From: Ophiura sarsii
Taxonomy: Eukaryota > Echinodermata > Ophiuroidea > Amphilepidida > Ophiuridae
Reading direction: 5' to 3'
Assembly: GCA_035610835.1 (NCBI GenBank)
Contig: CM069441.1
Span: 85,910,677 to 85,974,676 of the forward strand
Length of the DNA stretch: 64,000 bases
Made by a program: the position numbers and the translations under genes. The notes under the pieces were generated by a model. It had not been told where the DNA came from. It searched no databases and worked only from the letters and a program-made list of their open reading frames with translations. Below, piece after piece: positions 1-11,060 of the stretch (positions are counted from its first letter, which is position 1; each line of letters opens with the position of its first letter).

Positions 1-484
1 TCGACGTTCTATGCTTCTTGGGATTTGCACTCCAACTACATGATGGCGATGGAATGCTGTTCCAAAAATTCTATAAATATTGGTTGCGATGATTATGAGG
101 ACTACCCATAGTTCCACTTATAAATATAAATATTTTAGTTTAGTCCTTAGTTTTCAAGGTGTTCTATACCATCCTCTACATATATCATAACTGTAATATT
201 TATACCACCCAACCCTATTGGTACATCAAGCATCTATAGCCCCAACCCTAAGTCAGGGGTCATTATACAATCAGACTTGAACGAATACAAGGGTATTATA
301 TAGGACCATAGGACCGGGAGAGGGACTCCACTCCCTTCACTTTGACTATGGATGAATTGCGCCCATTTGGGGAATCTAAGGGATTTACTTAATTCCCATC
401 TAATTGACAATTGCCCCTTGCCCGGCCTAACGGGTAAATTAGTATAAAAATGGCAAATGTTCGCGCGCTACGGGTATGGCAGGC
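1..484. other. no recognisable feature
   Basis: AT-rich DNA without a convincing ORF, tRNA-like box or repeat that I can recognise. The short open frames are not supported by any family resemblance. Confidence 0.5.
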
Positions 485-490
485 CCAATG

Positions 491-680
491 TCCAGTAACT
501 CGAAAAACCAAGTTTTTCGCCGAAAAACTTGGTTTATCGATTGAAAATCTTTCAATTGAAAAACCAAGTTGTTCTCGAAAAACTTGGTTTATCAATTGAA
601 AAACCAAGTTTTTCGAATTATTGGACATTAGGCGTCGAAAAACTTGGATTTTCAATTGATAAACCAAGTTTTTCGAATTA
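491..680. repeat. cluster of nested dyad (hairpin) repeats
   Basis: The motif CGAAAAACTTGGTTT and its reverse complement AAACCAAGTTTTTCG alternate several times. A 16-bp perfect hairpin sits at 505-536, and two 42-nt dyads centred on CAATTG lie at 575-616 and 635-676, each followed by ATTATT. The ORFs on both strands here only reflect this repetition (NLVFQL, KPSFS). It could be a decayed foldback element or a small satellite; no transposase or terminal motif is visible. Confidence 0.8.
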
Positions 681-1002
681 TTACCTGACGAGTAGTGCGG
701 GGCATGGGCGGATCCACTACTACGTATGCTCACATGGTTATATATTCGGGGTATTGGGTAGGCACGATACCAGTGCTAGGAGAGCCCAGCCTCGCTATTT
801 TTTCATAACCTTAGGGTCGAACTGGTGTTCACCGGGGGCAAATACCATTTGCCCCCTTTTACAAGTGACCCCAGATTCGCCACTGGATAAGATGATTCAT
901 TATCTAATAATTTGCGTGAAATGTTACAAAGAGTCAAATATAACTTCTAGATTCCGTACACTGTCAGGTTATTCAATTGAATTGCCAACTCTGAGATTAA
1001 TC

Positions 1003-1110
1003 AATTAATCAATCAATCAAACATTCAATCACTGAAATTTATATAGCGCCAAAAACCAAGGAACCTGTACTAAGGCGCATAGGCAGAAATAAACACATAA
1101 AGAAAATTAC
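1003..1110 (-). repeat. 3' end of a LINE/SINE-type retroelement
   Basis: Read on the minus strand this ends in GGCGCTATATAAATTTCAG followed by ATTG repeats. That is the tail seen on CR1/L2-like elements, comparable to the GCGCTATACAAATA tail at 1716 and the GCGCTTTATAAAAT tail near 5650. Only a short 3' piece is present. Confidence 0.5.
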
Positions 1111-1153
1111 TGTCACATTTCAGTCGTTTAAAGATGCTGATGCGCGTATCGTA

Positions 1154-1729
1154 TTGGACAGATTAGAAAGTTTCTCGACAGAAAATTACCGGGGAAAATT
1201 AACAGAAATGCTGGTACATGCATTTATCACAAGTCGCTTAGATCAACGTAACAGTCTTTTACACGGCCTACCAAATTCGCAGATAATCAAGCTTCAAAGA
1301 GTTCAAACCTCTGCTCGCAAACATGATCACATAACTCCTACTCTCCGTGATTTGCACTGGCTGCCTATCAAGTATCGTATTGTGTATAAAATGTTACTTC
1401 TGACTTATAAATGGTACTGCGCCAATCTATCTTCAAGGTCTAATCAAACAATATACACCTTCACGCAATCTTCGTTCTTGATCTCTATCGCGTCTTATCT
1501 GCTCTTTAACGTCCACTCAGTATGGTCAACGTTCCTTCTCTGTGTCAGCTGCAGAACTCTAATAACATTCCTCTTCATGTGAACAATGCAGAGTCTAATT
1601 TTAGTTTAAGAAATCCTTAAAGATTCATGGCTTTTTAGTTGTTGCCCAAATCCATGTATTTGTTTGATTTTTACGTTTTATGTTCAAGGGCTTAGGGATC
1701 TCGATGATATTAGGCGCTATACAAATATG

Positions 1730-1782
<53 letters not shown>

Positions 1783-1796
1783 GATGATGAAAAGGC
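1154..1796 (+). mobile_element. CR1/L2-like LINE, truncated 3' end of reverse transcriptase ORF
   Basis: The translation carries HAFITSRLD, NSLLHGLPNSQI, KLQRVQ and DLHWLPIKYRIVYKMLLLTYK. This is the characteristic region just C-terminal to the RT fingers/palm in CR1/L2/Jockey-type LINE ORF2. The expected NSAARLVTRT-like segment after the Gln is shortened to TSARK, and the C-terminal part is shifted into another frame (AELWNNIPLHV is readable there). The element ends in a GCGCTATACAAATATGG tail followed by about 15 TTA units (to about 1780), as expected for target-primed insertion with a microsatellite tail. It is dead and 5'-truncated. Confidence 0.85.
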
Positions 1797-1813
1797 ACGA
1801 TGAGCAAATGTGA

Positions 1814-2020
1814 TATGGCGAGTTAGTTCTTTGTTCAACTAAATGTGGTGCAGAAGAGGTGGAACGTAGACGCCTGTACCTGTCTGAACAAGTAGCATAT
1901 TGGAGAGATAGTCCATGGCTTGATGGAGAGAGAATTGTATATGAGGACCAAGATCTTGAAATCAATCCTTTGCTTAAGTGGCAGCCAATGAAGATGAATG
2001 GGTCATACTCTTTGTTCTAG
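1814..2020 (+). other. unidentified 68-codon coding-like fragment without ATG near its start
   Basis: An open frame from just after a TGA at 1811 to a TAG at 2018 reads as a charged, Trp-containing peptide (CGAEEVERRRLYLSEQ, then WRDSPWLDGERIVYEDQD). The composition looks more like a real exon or retroelement fragment than like the AT-rich noise around it. It lies directly downstream of the LINE tail. I do not recognise a family, so no function is proposed. Confidence 0.3.
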
Positions 2021-2453
2021 TCACCAACCGCGCATCAGTACGTTGTACATTCTGAAGTATATAATTATGTTGATGAGAGTCTTGTTTAAGGATATAAGGG
2101 TCCGACAACAGACCTTTGAGGCACGCTGAAATTCAATTTGTGCGACGTTGAAAAATGATCATTTATACACACAAGTGAACACCGATTATGCAAGTACTAA
2201 TATGGCTCAAATCAACGAAACCAGGTGCTCTTAAATTCACTCTATAAACTTGGCTTGCATAACGCATTGATTAGAAATCGAATTAGTAAATGAAATATAG
2301 CGGCATTTCTGTATAATTGAACGGACATACATACGGCTGACACCTATTGACAGAAAGGTAACATTGTAAAATGAAGACGACCAAATAGTAAAGTTAGTAT
2401 GTGATAATAATATGATCAGTGAAATTTATATTGAGGAAAACAGGTTGACTTAC

Positions 2454-2831
2454 TTGAGTATCATTCCAAACCATGCGTAACTCGTAATCCTCCAAGATAT
2501 TGGGATTGTTGTTGATATGATCGAGAGCCATCTCAGAGGAAACGATGAATCCACCCTCGTTCCATCCTCCACCTAGAGGGAAATATCCGCCAAGGTATAA
2601 AGGAATCTTTTTACCTGCGTCATGTTGCGTATGAGAAGTATCTGGATTGGCGGTACCCGCAATCCATTCAGTAACAGTTTCTGACGGTGTGTCAGTGGTA
2701 TTTGATACCTCCATATTTTGACCATCAGATAAACTCGAAAGACATGCCAGGACATAGATATATAGTAATAGTTTGGCGAAACATATCTTACGGACCTGAA
2801 TATCAGAGATGATAGGCATTTTACAAACCAC
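2454..2831 (-). CDS. GABA-B-like receptor, first coding exon (gene 1, partial)
   Basis: This is the first coding exon of a class C GPCR of the GABA-B type, 126 codons, ending phase 0 at a CAA|GTAAGT donor. Residues 16-37 are a hydrophobic signal peptide (LLLYIYVLACL), followed by a variable Ser/Thr-rich linker. From residue 75 it enters lobe 1 of the Venus flytrap ligand-binding domain: KIPLYLGGYFPLGGGW, then ALDHINNNPNIL and YELRMVWNDTQ. In vertebrate GABA-B1 a Trp in the equivalent loop contacts GABA; that residue is present here, but this equivalence is inferred. Its linker is about 20 residues longer than in the other copies. The ATG at 2831 is chosen because it places the signal peptide as in the paralogues. 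Later exons would lie left of the window. Confidence 0.85.
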
Positions 2832-4300
2832 GATGCCAACAGTCAGGTTTCACAATTGGCAATGCGCTCTAAAATAGTAAAACACCAAACCCAATATTGT
2901 GCATCATGCTATACCACAATCCTCACGGGAAATGACTAGATTTCAATATAGGAAATCATACATGATGTAAATAATTTAAATGCTGCCTCAATGCAATTCA
3001 TTTACAATCATGCGCATTATTCCCTAAACTAGGCAAACTCGAACACATATCTGAGTGTGGAATTACGACGAAATACGGCGCATGCTTCGGGGTCTTGGAG
3101 GGTGCGTAAGGGGCTCTATCAATATAGTTACGGGGGCAGCGACTCGAATCAACACACTTTTCGGGAAAATCGCGATTGAAAATCTCGGCATCTGATAAGA
3201 ATTCGAACTTAAAAGTGTTGTTAAATAAAATTATCTAAATATATACGTATGTGAAAAAGACACATGACAGTTTTAATATACATACATTAAGATTAAAACA
3301 CATAACTCAAAATACATATGAACACTAAAAAGGAAAAATCAGAACTTCACCATAAAATGGGAAATTATCAGAGCATCAAACACTACTATGAGACCATTCG
3401 GGCTATGCAACCTTTGCTTGGAGGAGAAAAAAAATCGAAATCATCAATAACTCAAGTACTCTCAACAAGAAATCCGAACTAATTTCAACTTGTCGCCATA
3501 GAAGAAAACCACCAAGCCGTGCGAAGAAGAAGTAATGTATAAAAACAGACAGTTGGCTGATGAGCGCCGTAAAACACGGGCGTGAAACCCAGGGTACCAA
3601 CCCATGCTAACCCATGTGTAATTAATGATTATATAACATTAAGATTGCATCTTTTTGAGAAACATTGTTTAGTATAGCTTTGAACTCATGACTATTTATG
3701 TGAAACGCTAATTGTCAACTTAAAAAATTATCAATCGCATCACATATAGAGCTATTCGACGTAACACGTTTTTAAGAAGGAGCGATTGATAATCACGTCA
3801 TCTAAAGAATCTTCAAACTTTAACTTCAATTGTATTCAATACATTTAACACGATGGTGTCTTTATATGAAAGTAATTAACTGTAGATGGAATTAGATCCT
3901 AGTCGTTTTACAAAGAGTGTTTGATATGACGTTAAATCTTATAGATCTGTATGTGAGACGCAACACTTATATTCAGAGGGACTAACACCACATGACGTGT
4001 TTTCATGGTATAGTTCTGTATGTGAAACACTCTTCCCGAATGGATCTCTACGTGATTGTACTCTGCCGCAAATTGTCGATCTCCATTTACGTGTGTTTCA
4101 ATGGTGTAAAAATGCTAAATTTTGAAATATGTAAATATATCAAATTGTGTTAATTTCAATCTGAATACATGTGCAGAATTGAAATGAGAACTTCGATGGA
4201 TTTGAAGAGCTCAATGAAATATATCCACTCGTCAACTTAAAAGAGAATCCCAACAATCTTGAATAGTTCAGTATGTGATGCGACCGACGATATGTTATAA
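2832..4300. other. no recognisable gene
   Basis: This is the upstream side of the minus-strand receptor exon, so its promoter should lie in the first few hundred bases, but no core promoter motif stands out. The rest is AT-rich with short unsupported ORFs. Confidence 0.45.
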
Positions 4301-4304
4301 CGTG

Positions 4305-5225
4305 ATCTTAAAGGGGAGCGCTGGAACAAGGGAACATGCACTATCAAATAATATTTGAGAGAGAATGCTGAAAAAGCGAAACAAACGTTTTTGGGTAATC
4401 TTTAGAGGGATCGTTGTAACAGAAAACAAACGTTATACTTGGGTGCCTAGTAGTCAACATCTATTACTGGCATTGTGCTATAATTACAGTGGTGGACTTG
4501 TCTAGTTCATTATCTTATTTATATATAGTTCTTAACACTTTTGTTTTTTATATTTTGTCCCTGATGTAGGGTGGTATATCCACTTGAAACGTCGGTCTTT
4601 ATTGTTACCATATCCTGAGTAGTCGCAGATATATCTTTGTTGTTTTATTGCACAGTGCATTTCCGTTTTTTGGTGTGTTTTTTGTTTTTAGCATTTTTAT
4701 ATTTTCGAGATATCCTTTTGTATCAGTTTTCTGATCCTTGGTGTGTTTTGTTCCTGGTTCCGTTGGATTCATCTTTTTACATTTTAAACGTTATAGAGTG
4801 ATACATTATTGAGAGATCTTTAGAGGGATCACTGGAAGAGGGAAACGTACCCTATTGCTAAACAAGGAAAAACTTCGTCATTGGGTGGTCTTTAGAGGTA
4901 GTTCTATAACAGGGAAACATATTTTATTGTGTGATCTTAAAAGGAAGCGCTGGGACAGGGAAACATACACCATTGGGTAATCTTTAGATCGTTGTAACAG
5001 GGAAAGAGTGCGTTATTGCTGAATGTGAGTGCTCTTTCGAGGGGCGCGATAACAAGGAAACAAAAGTTATCAACTTTATTTGTAGATGGAGCACTTTAAC
5101 AGGGAACGTTATTGATTGATATTTAGACTGACCACTGTAACCAGGGAAAACGTTATTGAGTAATCATTAGAGTGAACGGTGGAATACGTTATTGAGGGAT
5201 GTTTAGAAGGAGCGCTATTTAGTAA
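4305..5225. repeat. degenerate minisatellite, unit about 50-60 bp
   Basis: Variants of GATCTTTAGAGGGATCGCTG, GAACAGGGAAACATACGTTA and TTGAGT recur more than ten times with heavy divergence. The same unit occurs in the opposite orientation at 9290-9380 and 16181-16500, where it flanks the Ngaro-like element. An unrelated block at about 4445-4800 interrupts the array. Confidence 0.75.
4445..4800 (+). mobile_element. retroelement 3'-UTR-like insert in the minisatellite
   Basis: This T-rich block interrupts the minisatellite. It contains CTGATGTAGGGTGG, TATATCCACTTGAAACGTCG (4561-4595): a CTGATG box, a short GGTGG/CCAC(T) stem and a GAAAC box. That layout resembles ends of Penelope-like and related retroelements that carry hammerhead-type ribozyme motifs. 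The A of the expected CTGATGA is a T here and I could not pair stem I, so any ribozyme would be inactive. The family assignment is tentative. Confidence 0.3.
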
Positions 5226-5624
5226 AGCACGTTGAGCGTCAACTTGGGAACACCAGTCTGTAAAATGCAGTCAGTTCTAAGAAACTCTTCAAAAAGTGTC
5301 GAACATCTAGGTTTGATTAAGCCACACACAACCACCGAAATAGACTGATTATTGGTAATTCCCAGGACTTTGTAAAAGACATACTGCTACTGGTGGTCTC
5401 TTATCTATCTTTTTAATCTTCTCTATCAATATATTTATTAATTATACGGTCCTTATCCATATTGAAAATTGAATGTATTTCAACAAGGCTATGCTCTGAC
5501 GCCACTCCCAATAATTTCTCACTTACAGTCCATAATATCGAGTATTATAATATATTGGAATTTACATTTATGATCATTCTTGTTTTATAAGAGGACAACA
5601 AATTGGGGCAAAATCGGCTTGTGC

Positions 5625-6346
5625 ATACATACATACATACATATGAGATTTTATAAAGCGCTATTTCATTTAGATCACGGCGCTGGCAGCAAACAAACAA
5701 AACAAAAAGGTACAATCAACAAACAAATCAAAATGTACCAATAAAAACTAGTACTACATGTATACAGAAAGAACAACTAAATAGGAAACAGGTGAGTCTT
5801 CAGTTGATTTTTGAAAACTTGTAAGGATTTACAGAGTCTGATGTTGCTGGGTAGATCATTCCATAGTTTAGGACCAGCAATAGTGAAAGATTTATCTGCG
5901 GCAGAGTTTTTTGTACGCTGAACAACTAGGAGAGATCGATCAGACCCAGATCGAAGACCAGGTCGACCAGGTTCATAATGAGCAATGCACTGATTCAGAT
6001 AGATAGGTCCAGTTTCATTAATACATTTATATATATGAACACACAATTTGTAGATAATACGCTGTCGTAACGGGAGCCAATGAAGTTCTTTGAGCAACGG
6101 AGATGCCGAGTCTCTTTTTCTGCCTCCGCAGACAAGGCGCGCTGCCCACTTTTGTAATGATTGTAATTTGTTGAGATCAGATTCATTTGAACCAAAAAGT
6201 AGCGAATTTCCGTAATCAAGTCTAGAAAGTATGAGTGCACGAGCTACGTGGTGGCATGAATTGTAGTCAAGAAAACGGCGAATTCTAGACATGTTGCGGA
6301 GATGGAAGCTTATATTACGACGGAGATTGGCAATATGGACTGACAT
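5625..6346 (-). mobile_element. CR1/L2-like LINE, 3' fragment of ORF2
   Basis: The 189-residue open frame reads as the C-terminal end of a LINE ORF2: ARALILSRLDYGNSLLFG, KLQSLQKWAARLV, LLKELHWLPLRQRIIYKL and FTIAGPKLWNDLPSNIR, with KSLQVFKNQLKTHLF at the end. It differs from the LINE at 1154, so a second family or subfamily is represented. The 3' UTR carries GCGCTTTATAAAATCTCATA and ends in TATG repeats at about 5625, consistent with the LINE tail. The frame is intact over this stretch but the element is strongly 5'-truncated. Confidence 0.9.
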
Positions 6347-6649
6347 ATAGTCATATTGTATATATATAGACTGACATATGCACCTTAGTTAAGGTGTTGA
6401 AACATTCCATATTTTCAAACTCGGTTTTATAAATTATCATGAATCTGAAACATTGTTTCATAACATCTTTTTTCATTGTTGATATGGGTTCGCCGTCGGG
6501 TAATTTAATCACTGATATTATCTACGGTATAAAAGCAACAGGTAAACCTTAAAACAAATAATAAAAGAGTGTGGTAGCACCCGATGTTATTTGTAGATTG
6601 TTATCGTCAGTGTGAATGGTTGTAAAGGATGATGACATAATGAACTATA

Positions 6650-6727
6650 AGTCACTGTCATACACCCTACATACACCCTTACACACACCCCTCTCTACAT
6701 ACTATACACATATACATACATACATAA
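6650..6727. repeat. imperfect CA/CATA-rich microsatellite
   Basis: A low-complexity run of ACACCCT, ACATACACC and finally CATACATACATA. Confidence 0.7.
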
Positions 6728-7044
6728 AAATACATTTATATACGTATAATGCGCCTTTCTAGAAAGCGCCTTAAACCAAAAGAAAACAAAACATAAATGA
6801 ATTAACCTTTATTTAGTCATGAAATAATAGAGAGTGAAATAATGAGGCAAATTATGTCTTAGTATTTTTCATACGGGATCGTGCTCAGTCTTGCCCCCAA
6901 GGTTTATCCTCATACCATGTCTGTTCGTCTATAAAAGCGAGGGTGCTCTGTTATATAGGAGCCATTAACCATAACCCAGCCATATACCACGAAATACCAC
7001 ACCGGCAGTGTGAGTTGAACCCGATCTACCTGGGTCTATCACAT

Positions 7045-7112
7045 CGCTTCATTATGGTGATGTTGCGATCAAATCACTGGCCTGCCACGTAGAGTCCCGG
7101 GTTCAATCCCTG
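7045..7112 (+). repeat. tRNA-like SINE head, degenerate
   Basis: The stretch ends in CCCGGGTTCAATCCCTGGTG, a good B-box/T-arm, and has weakly complementary ends (TGTTGCG and TGCGACA). No clear anticodon arm can be folded, so it is read as a tRNA-derived SINE fragment and not a tRNA gene. Confidence 0.35.
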
Positions 7113-7355
7113 GTGCGACAAAGTACAAATGTTTGTTCCCCGATCGCTTTGTAAACATAGTTTGAATGACAAATAAGCCTGCCAGAGTGTTAGGGGTTAA
7201 TGTGCTAACAACGCTAAAAAAGGGACACAAGCTTTTCAATTATAAAGATTGCACAGACAGCAAGGAATGGTTGAAGACGTCGAACCTTATTAACGACTGC
7301 AGTTATTATTGAAAGACTAAAATGTTTACAATTATTGTTGGTCTTGTTCAATGTT

Positions 7356-7425
7356 CATACACAGGAAAATGAATCCTGTAATTTTATCATCATACACAGG
7401 AAAATGAATCCTGTAATTTTATCAT
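7356..7425. repeat. perfect 35-bp tandem duplication
   Basis: A 35-bp unit (starts CATACACAGGAAAATG) is repeated twice without change. It lies about 130 bp downstream of the 3' end of the minus-strand receptor exon fragment. Confidence 0.9.
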
Positions 7426-7555
7426 CAATTATGTAAATGTGTGCGATATTGATGATCCATTTATCTATTATTTTTAATATATAGTGGAGGAAGGGTGACT
7501 TGACGCGTCTTAGTTGCCCTGGCGTGAACATCGATCTATTATGGTTAATGCTCAC

Positions 7556-7745
7556 CTTTGGAATGAAAATAACCATTAGTGTAATCGATGTGCAAAATAT
7601 TATGATGCAACTGGTGAAAATATACAAAGCAGATGGATCGTCACTGATGATGAAGCGCACAGCCTAGTCCTATTACGCATAAAATGATGACGTTGTACAC
7701 ACTAATACCTATCAGTTTGCTGTCGTTGAGTGCTGGAATAGTAAC
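7556..7745 (-). pseudogene. GABA-B-like receptor transmembrane exon, frameshifted
   Basis: The exon encodes part of the last transmembrane region of a GABA-B-like receptor: VTIPALNDSKLIGISVYNVI, then after a frame change DDPSALYIFTS and TLMVIFIPK. It is bounded by a CGTAG acceptor and an AAAG|GTGAGC donor. Compared with the paralogue at 22748 it lacks one codon (LIG for LQIG) and has one extra base between GGACTA and CTTCATC, which puts TGA in frame. No matching upstream exon is visible to its right on the minus strand; the next receptor exon (8430) points the other way. It is an isolated, dead fragment. Confidence 0.85.
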
Positions 7746-8074
7746 CTACGTTGGGGGTAAAGCTATCTGAAGAGTACATTCATTTTTCATAGTGATCAAT
7801 TCTAATTGACGACAGGTCTCATTAGGCGTCTAAACTAGACTATTTTGGCCAATAAGAAAATCGTATCTATTTTGTGTATAATTATATGGAATTTGACATT
7901 TTGACCCCTGTATAAGGCACTATAAATAATAAATCTACTATATCTGGTATCCTTGTGATCAGACAAACAATTTCAGATATCGATTGTCAAAATCGGGTTT
8001 ATCCTTGGTGTAAGACAGCACGGAATTAACCTAGCACAAAATCCTCTGTTGACGGATTAACGGATTATACAGCT

Positions 8075-8418
8075 TATTAGAATGAAAGTTCATCTGTGTT
8101 GGTGATAAATAATATGAAGTTAAACTTTCGATCTCAACACAAGAAATATTTACCTGGAATTTTCAGGTGTTGCTACACCTTTCATCAGCAGACTAATGAC
8201 TCGACTTGACCTTTTGGAGGTGTGACGTCAGAATCGGGTCATAGACTCTTGGTAATCTTGGCAGGTACAAATTACCAAGAGTCTATGACCCGATTCTGAC
8301 GTCACACCTCCAAAAGGTCAAGTCGAGTCATTAGTCTGCTGATGAAAGGTGTAGCAACACCTGAAAATTCCAGGTAAATATTTCTTGTGTTGAGATCGAA
8401 AGTTTAACTTCATATTAT
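8075..8418. mobile_element. foldback element with perfect 148-bp inverted arms
   Basis: Arms 8109-8256 and 8271-8418 are reverse complements over all 148 bases, separated by a 14-nt loop. The element, together with 34 bp on its left side, is bracketed by a 13-bp direct repeat, GGATTATACAGCT, at 8062-8074 and 8419-8431. That looks like a target-site duplication. The right copy supplies the AG acceptor of the receptor exon at 8430. There is no coding capacity, so it is a non-autonomous element; the perfect arms suggest recent insertion. Confidence 0.85.
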
Positions 8419-8429
8419 GGATTATACAG

Positions 8430-8636
8430 CTGTTCATGTGGAGTGCCCGAACTTCGTATTCTTATGACGCTATGTGGGTTGTTGCCCTTACGTTAAATCA
8501 AAGTATGGAACTATTAAAAACAAAGACATTCCGCGATTTGAAAACCCGTCAACTGGAAGACTTTACTTACGATGATTACGAAATGGCACAAATATTTCTA
8601 GATATTCTGCAAGACATTCATTTTGATGGTGTTTCG
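8430..8636 (+). pseudogene. GABA-B-like receptor ectodomain exon (isolated)
   Basis: This 69-codon, phase 0-0 exon lies between ATACAG and TCG|GTAAAA. It reads TSYSYDAMWVVALTLNQSME, later LEDFTYDDYEMAQIF and IHFDGVS. In GABA-B receptors the YAYDAVWVIAKTL-type segment is the lobe 2 helix near the end of the Venus flytrap domain, and the FxGV(T/S) turn follows. The reading frame is intact. However, the preceding intron end has been remodelled by the foldback insertion and lacks a good pyrimidine tract. The next exon of the gene (start of TM1) is not visible before the Ngaro insertion at 9381. It may belong to the same broken gene as the exons at 22.4-23.7 kb. Confidence 0.85.
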
Positions 8637-9289
8637 GTAAAATTGATATTTCTTAATTTCTTTTATATCTACAGCCTTATTGTTCACAAGGACCATTAAG
8701 TAAGTGTCAAATGTAATATAATGTTATTTGCCTTTAAAATAAATAACATGTATCACTTGATGTCTCTAACTGGCTACTTTGTCTAATATTTATCGGCAAT
8801 ACCAGACATTAAATAACCTGTATGAGTTTGGACGCAGAGTTGGACCACTGATGGTAACAGATTTTTACGCGGGGCGTATCGGTCACTGTGCGAGTGCAAT
8901 CACTGTATTACCAGTGAACTAAAGGGAGCCCTCTGTTGATCATATCGACAGAATCTCAAAACATAGACAATACTGCCCTCATTAGGAACATTAGGAATTT
9001 ACTCATTGGCGCGGCTGCATGCAAAATATTAGACAACGGGCCAGACACTGAATAAATGGTATAAGTAAAAAAGAATTCCAGACACTGAATAAAGGAAACA
9101 ATTAAAAAATAATAAATACAAATAATAAAAACGGTCAAAACAATAAAAGGGTTAAAAATAAAATCGACTATGGCATAGTCTACCCTCTTCTCCAATATTC
9201 ATTGTAGAGTAACATGTATTTCTCTTTATCTCTTTCATGAGAAGCAAATTGTGATATATTCTCCTGACGATGGGGGCAGTATAGAGCTT
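8637..9289. other. no recognisable feature
   Basis: AT-rich intergenic or former intronic DNA; no exon, repeat or RNA gene recognised. Confidence 0.4.
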
Positions 9290-9380
9290 CCTTTAAACAT
9301 CATTCAATAACGTATGTTTCCCTGTTCCAGCGTTCCTTATGATGATCACCCAATTAAACGTGTTTCCCATCTCAGCTATA
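9290..9380. repeat. minisatellite, left flank of the Ngaro insertion
   Basis: It contains AACGTATGTTTCCCTGTTCC, the reverse complement of the unit at 4305-5225. The sequence ends in CAGCTATA, directly abutting the first base of split repeat A1. Confidence 0.75.
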
Positions 9381-9633
9381 ATTAGAAATTACTTAACCTA
9401 CTTGTTGTGTTAATAAATTTCCCTTTTGTCACTTGCGTGATGAATCGATTTTTCGTGTGCTTTCGAGCGATCTATGCTCTTTGCGTGACCAGCCAATGAG
9501 CGCGTGTGTGGGCGTGTTGTTATATCATCCCACTTCCTGTTTGCGAAATGTATTTGTCTCACAGTTGTTTGCTCATTCGCTCTGTGATTTTGATGAATAA
9601 GCACGCTTTTTTCAGCTCTGCAAATTTAATTTT
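9381..9633 (+). repeat. split direct repeat A1
   Basis: This 253-bp copy starts ATTAGAAATTACTTAACC and ends CAAATTTAATTTT. It is nearly identical to A2 at 15029-15281, including a shared 64-codon antisense ORF that has no family resemblance. Confidence 0.9.
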
Positions 9634-10344
9634 TAAGGTTCTGCCATCGTGAAACCAGGTCTCAAGACGGGCGTTGGCCAATCTGACTTACCTGTAGAAT
9701 TAATAGTGGCTACATGGAGGGAGTTACTATCCATCGTACCCGGTTCTTCATCGAGGTCTGGTAATGTGTGGGTTCAACGATTGAATCCATGTTCAAGAAC
9801 CAAGTGTCCGCCCGAACTCTATTATCACCACCAATATATCGGCAGGTATAACTATCGTTCAATTTGATGGCTGCATCAAATCAAACATCGATCTTTCGGC
9901 ATGTTTATGTTGAGTGCCGGGAGTGTTGGCATTGTTTCTGTTACGAAAACTAAATGCGCCAAGCCAAATGCATCGTCTTCGGGCCAGTTTAGAAGATCTA
10001 ATACTGGGCTCCTATCATCAGTTCAATTCAGCAGCAAGTACATCGAATTTTTGCCGCCAGGTTTTGGTAGTCATGGCTGTACATATCCCGTTTTCGTCAT
10101 GAAACCGCAGCTAGCCTAGATGGTTGGAATGCCGGCGTGGTTCATTTTTCAATGGTGAGAGCTTTTATATATTCATATACTAAATCTAATGTGGTGTTTA
10201 GGCCTGTTAAATAATTGCCGTTGAATTTAATGCGTTCATAGTATTAGTTCTATTGATAATCGTTGTAATGGTGTCCGTGGCATTTACGGTATTTTATAGA
10301 CTGTTTGGGTGTACGTGCAAAACACAAAATAAAAATATTCATTG

Positions 10345-11060
10345 GATATAATTTAATCCCCACTTTGGCATTTACTCTTATCAATCTTCACATTTGTTAG
10401 TATTAGCGGTATATTGATTTGGTAGTTGGTTTATTGCTATGCTGTTCATGGATCAGTCGTTGGGTAGTCTCTGTAATCCATCGTTTGGTTAGTTAATAAC
10501 CTGTATATCGATCTCCACTTTGTATAGTTTGCCCATCTTATAGTGTTAACATTGCGTAGCAAGGTCATTTGTCACACATTTTTGTCAAGCAATATTTTTT
10601 CCAACAGTATTAAAATGGTTTTTAACGCAAAGGGTTTATTTCAATATTGGAATGTACCTGTGTTGAAATATTATGAGGTTGTTGATAACTTGGTATAATT
10701 TATTCTAGCAGGCATATCATTTAATCCCCACTTTACAACTTATCAATCTTCACATTTGGTTAATATGAGGATTCTATTAGCGGGTTATTGATTTGGTAGT
10801 TGATTTACGCTGTTCATTCATGGTTCGGTTGTTGGGGAGGGTTTTTTTGTTGTTGTAATGCGCGACATCGTCTTGAATTAAGTTAATGTCCTATTTATCG
10901 ATCTCCTGCTTTGTATGTTAGCCCGTTTAAGCGACGCATAGCGAGGTCGTTTTCAAAAGATTTTTTCTCCAACAGTATTTAACGCCAACCGGTTTTCATT
11001 TGTTGCGTACATTTTCAATATTGTATTATACCTTTTGTACCTTTGTTGAAATAATTTTAA
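10345..11060 (+). repeat. tandem duplication (about 370 bp) inside the Ngaro-like element
   Basis: Two diverged copies start with TTTAATCCCCACTTT (10351 and 10721). They share CTTATCAATCTTCACATTTG, TTGATTTGGTAGTTG and GAGGTTGTTG in the same order. Confidence 0.75.

Noticed and set aside
1625..1965. Asn- and Ile-rich ORFs
   Set aside because: Translations of the TTA microsatellite tail of the LINE.
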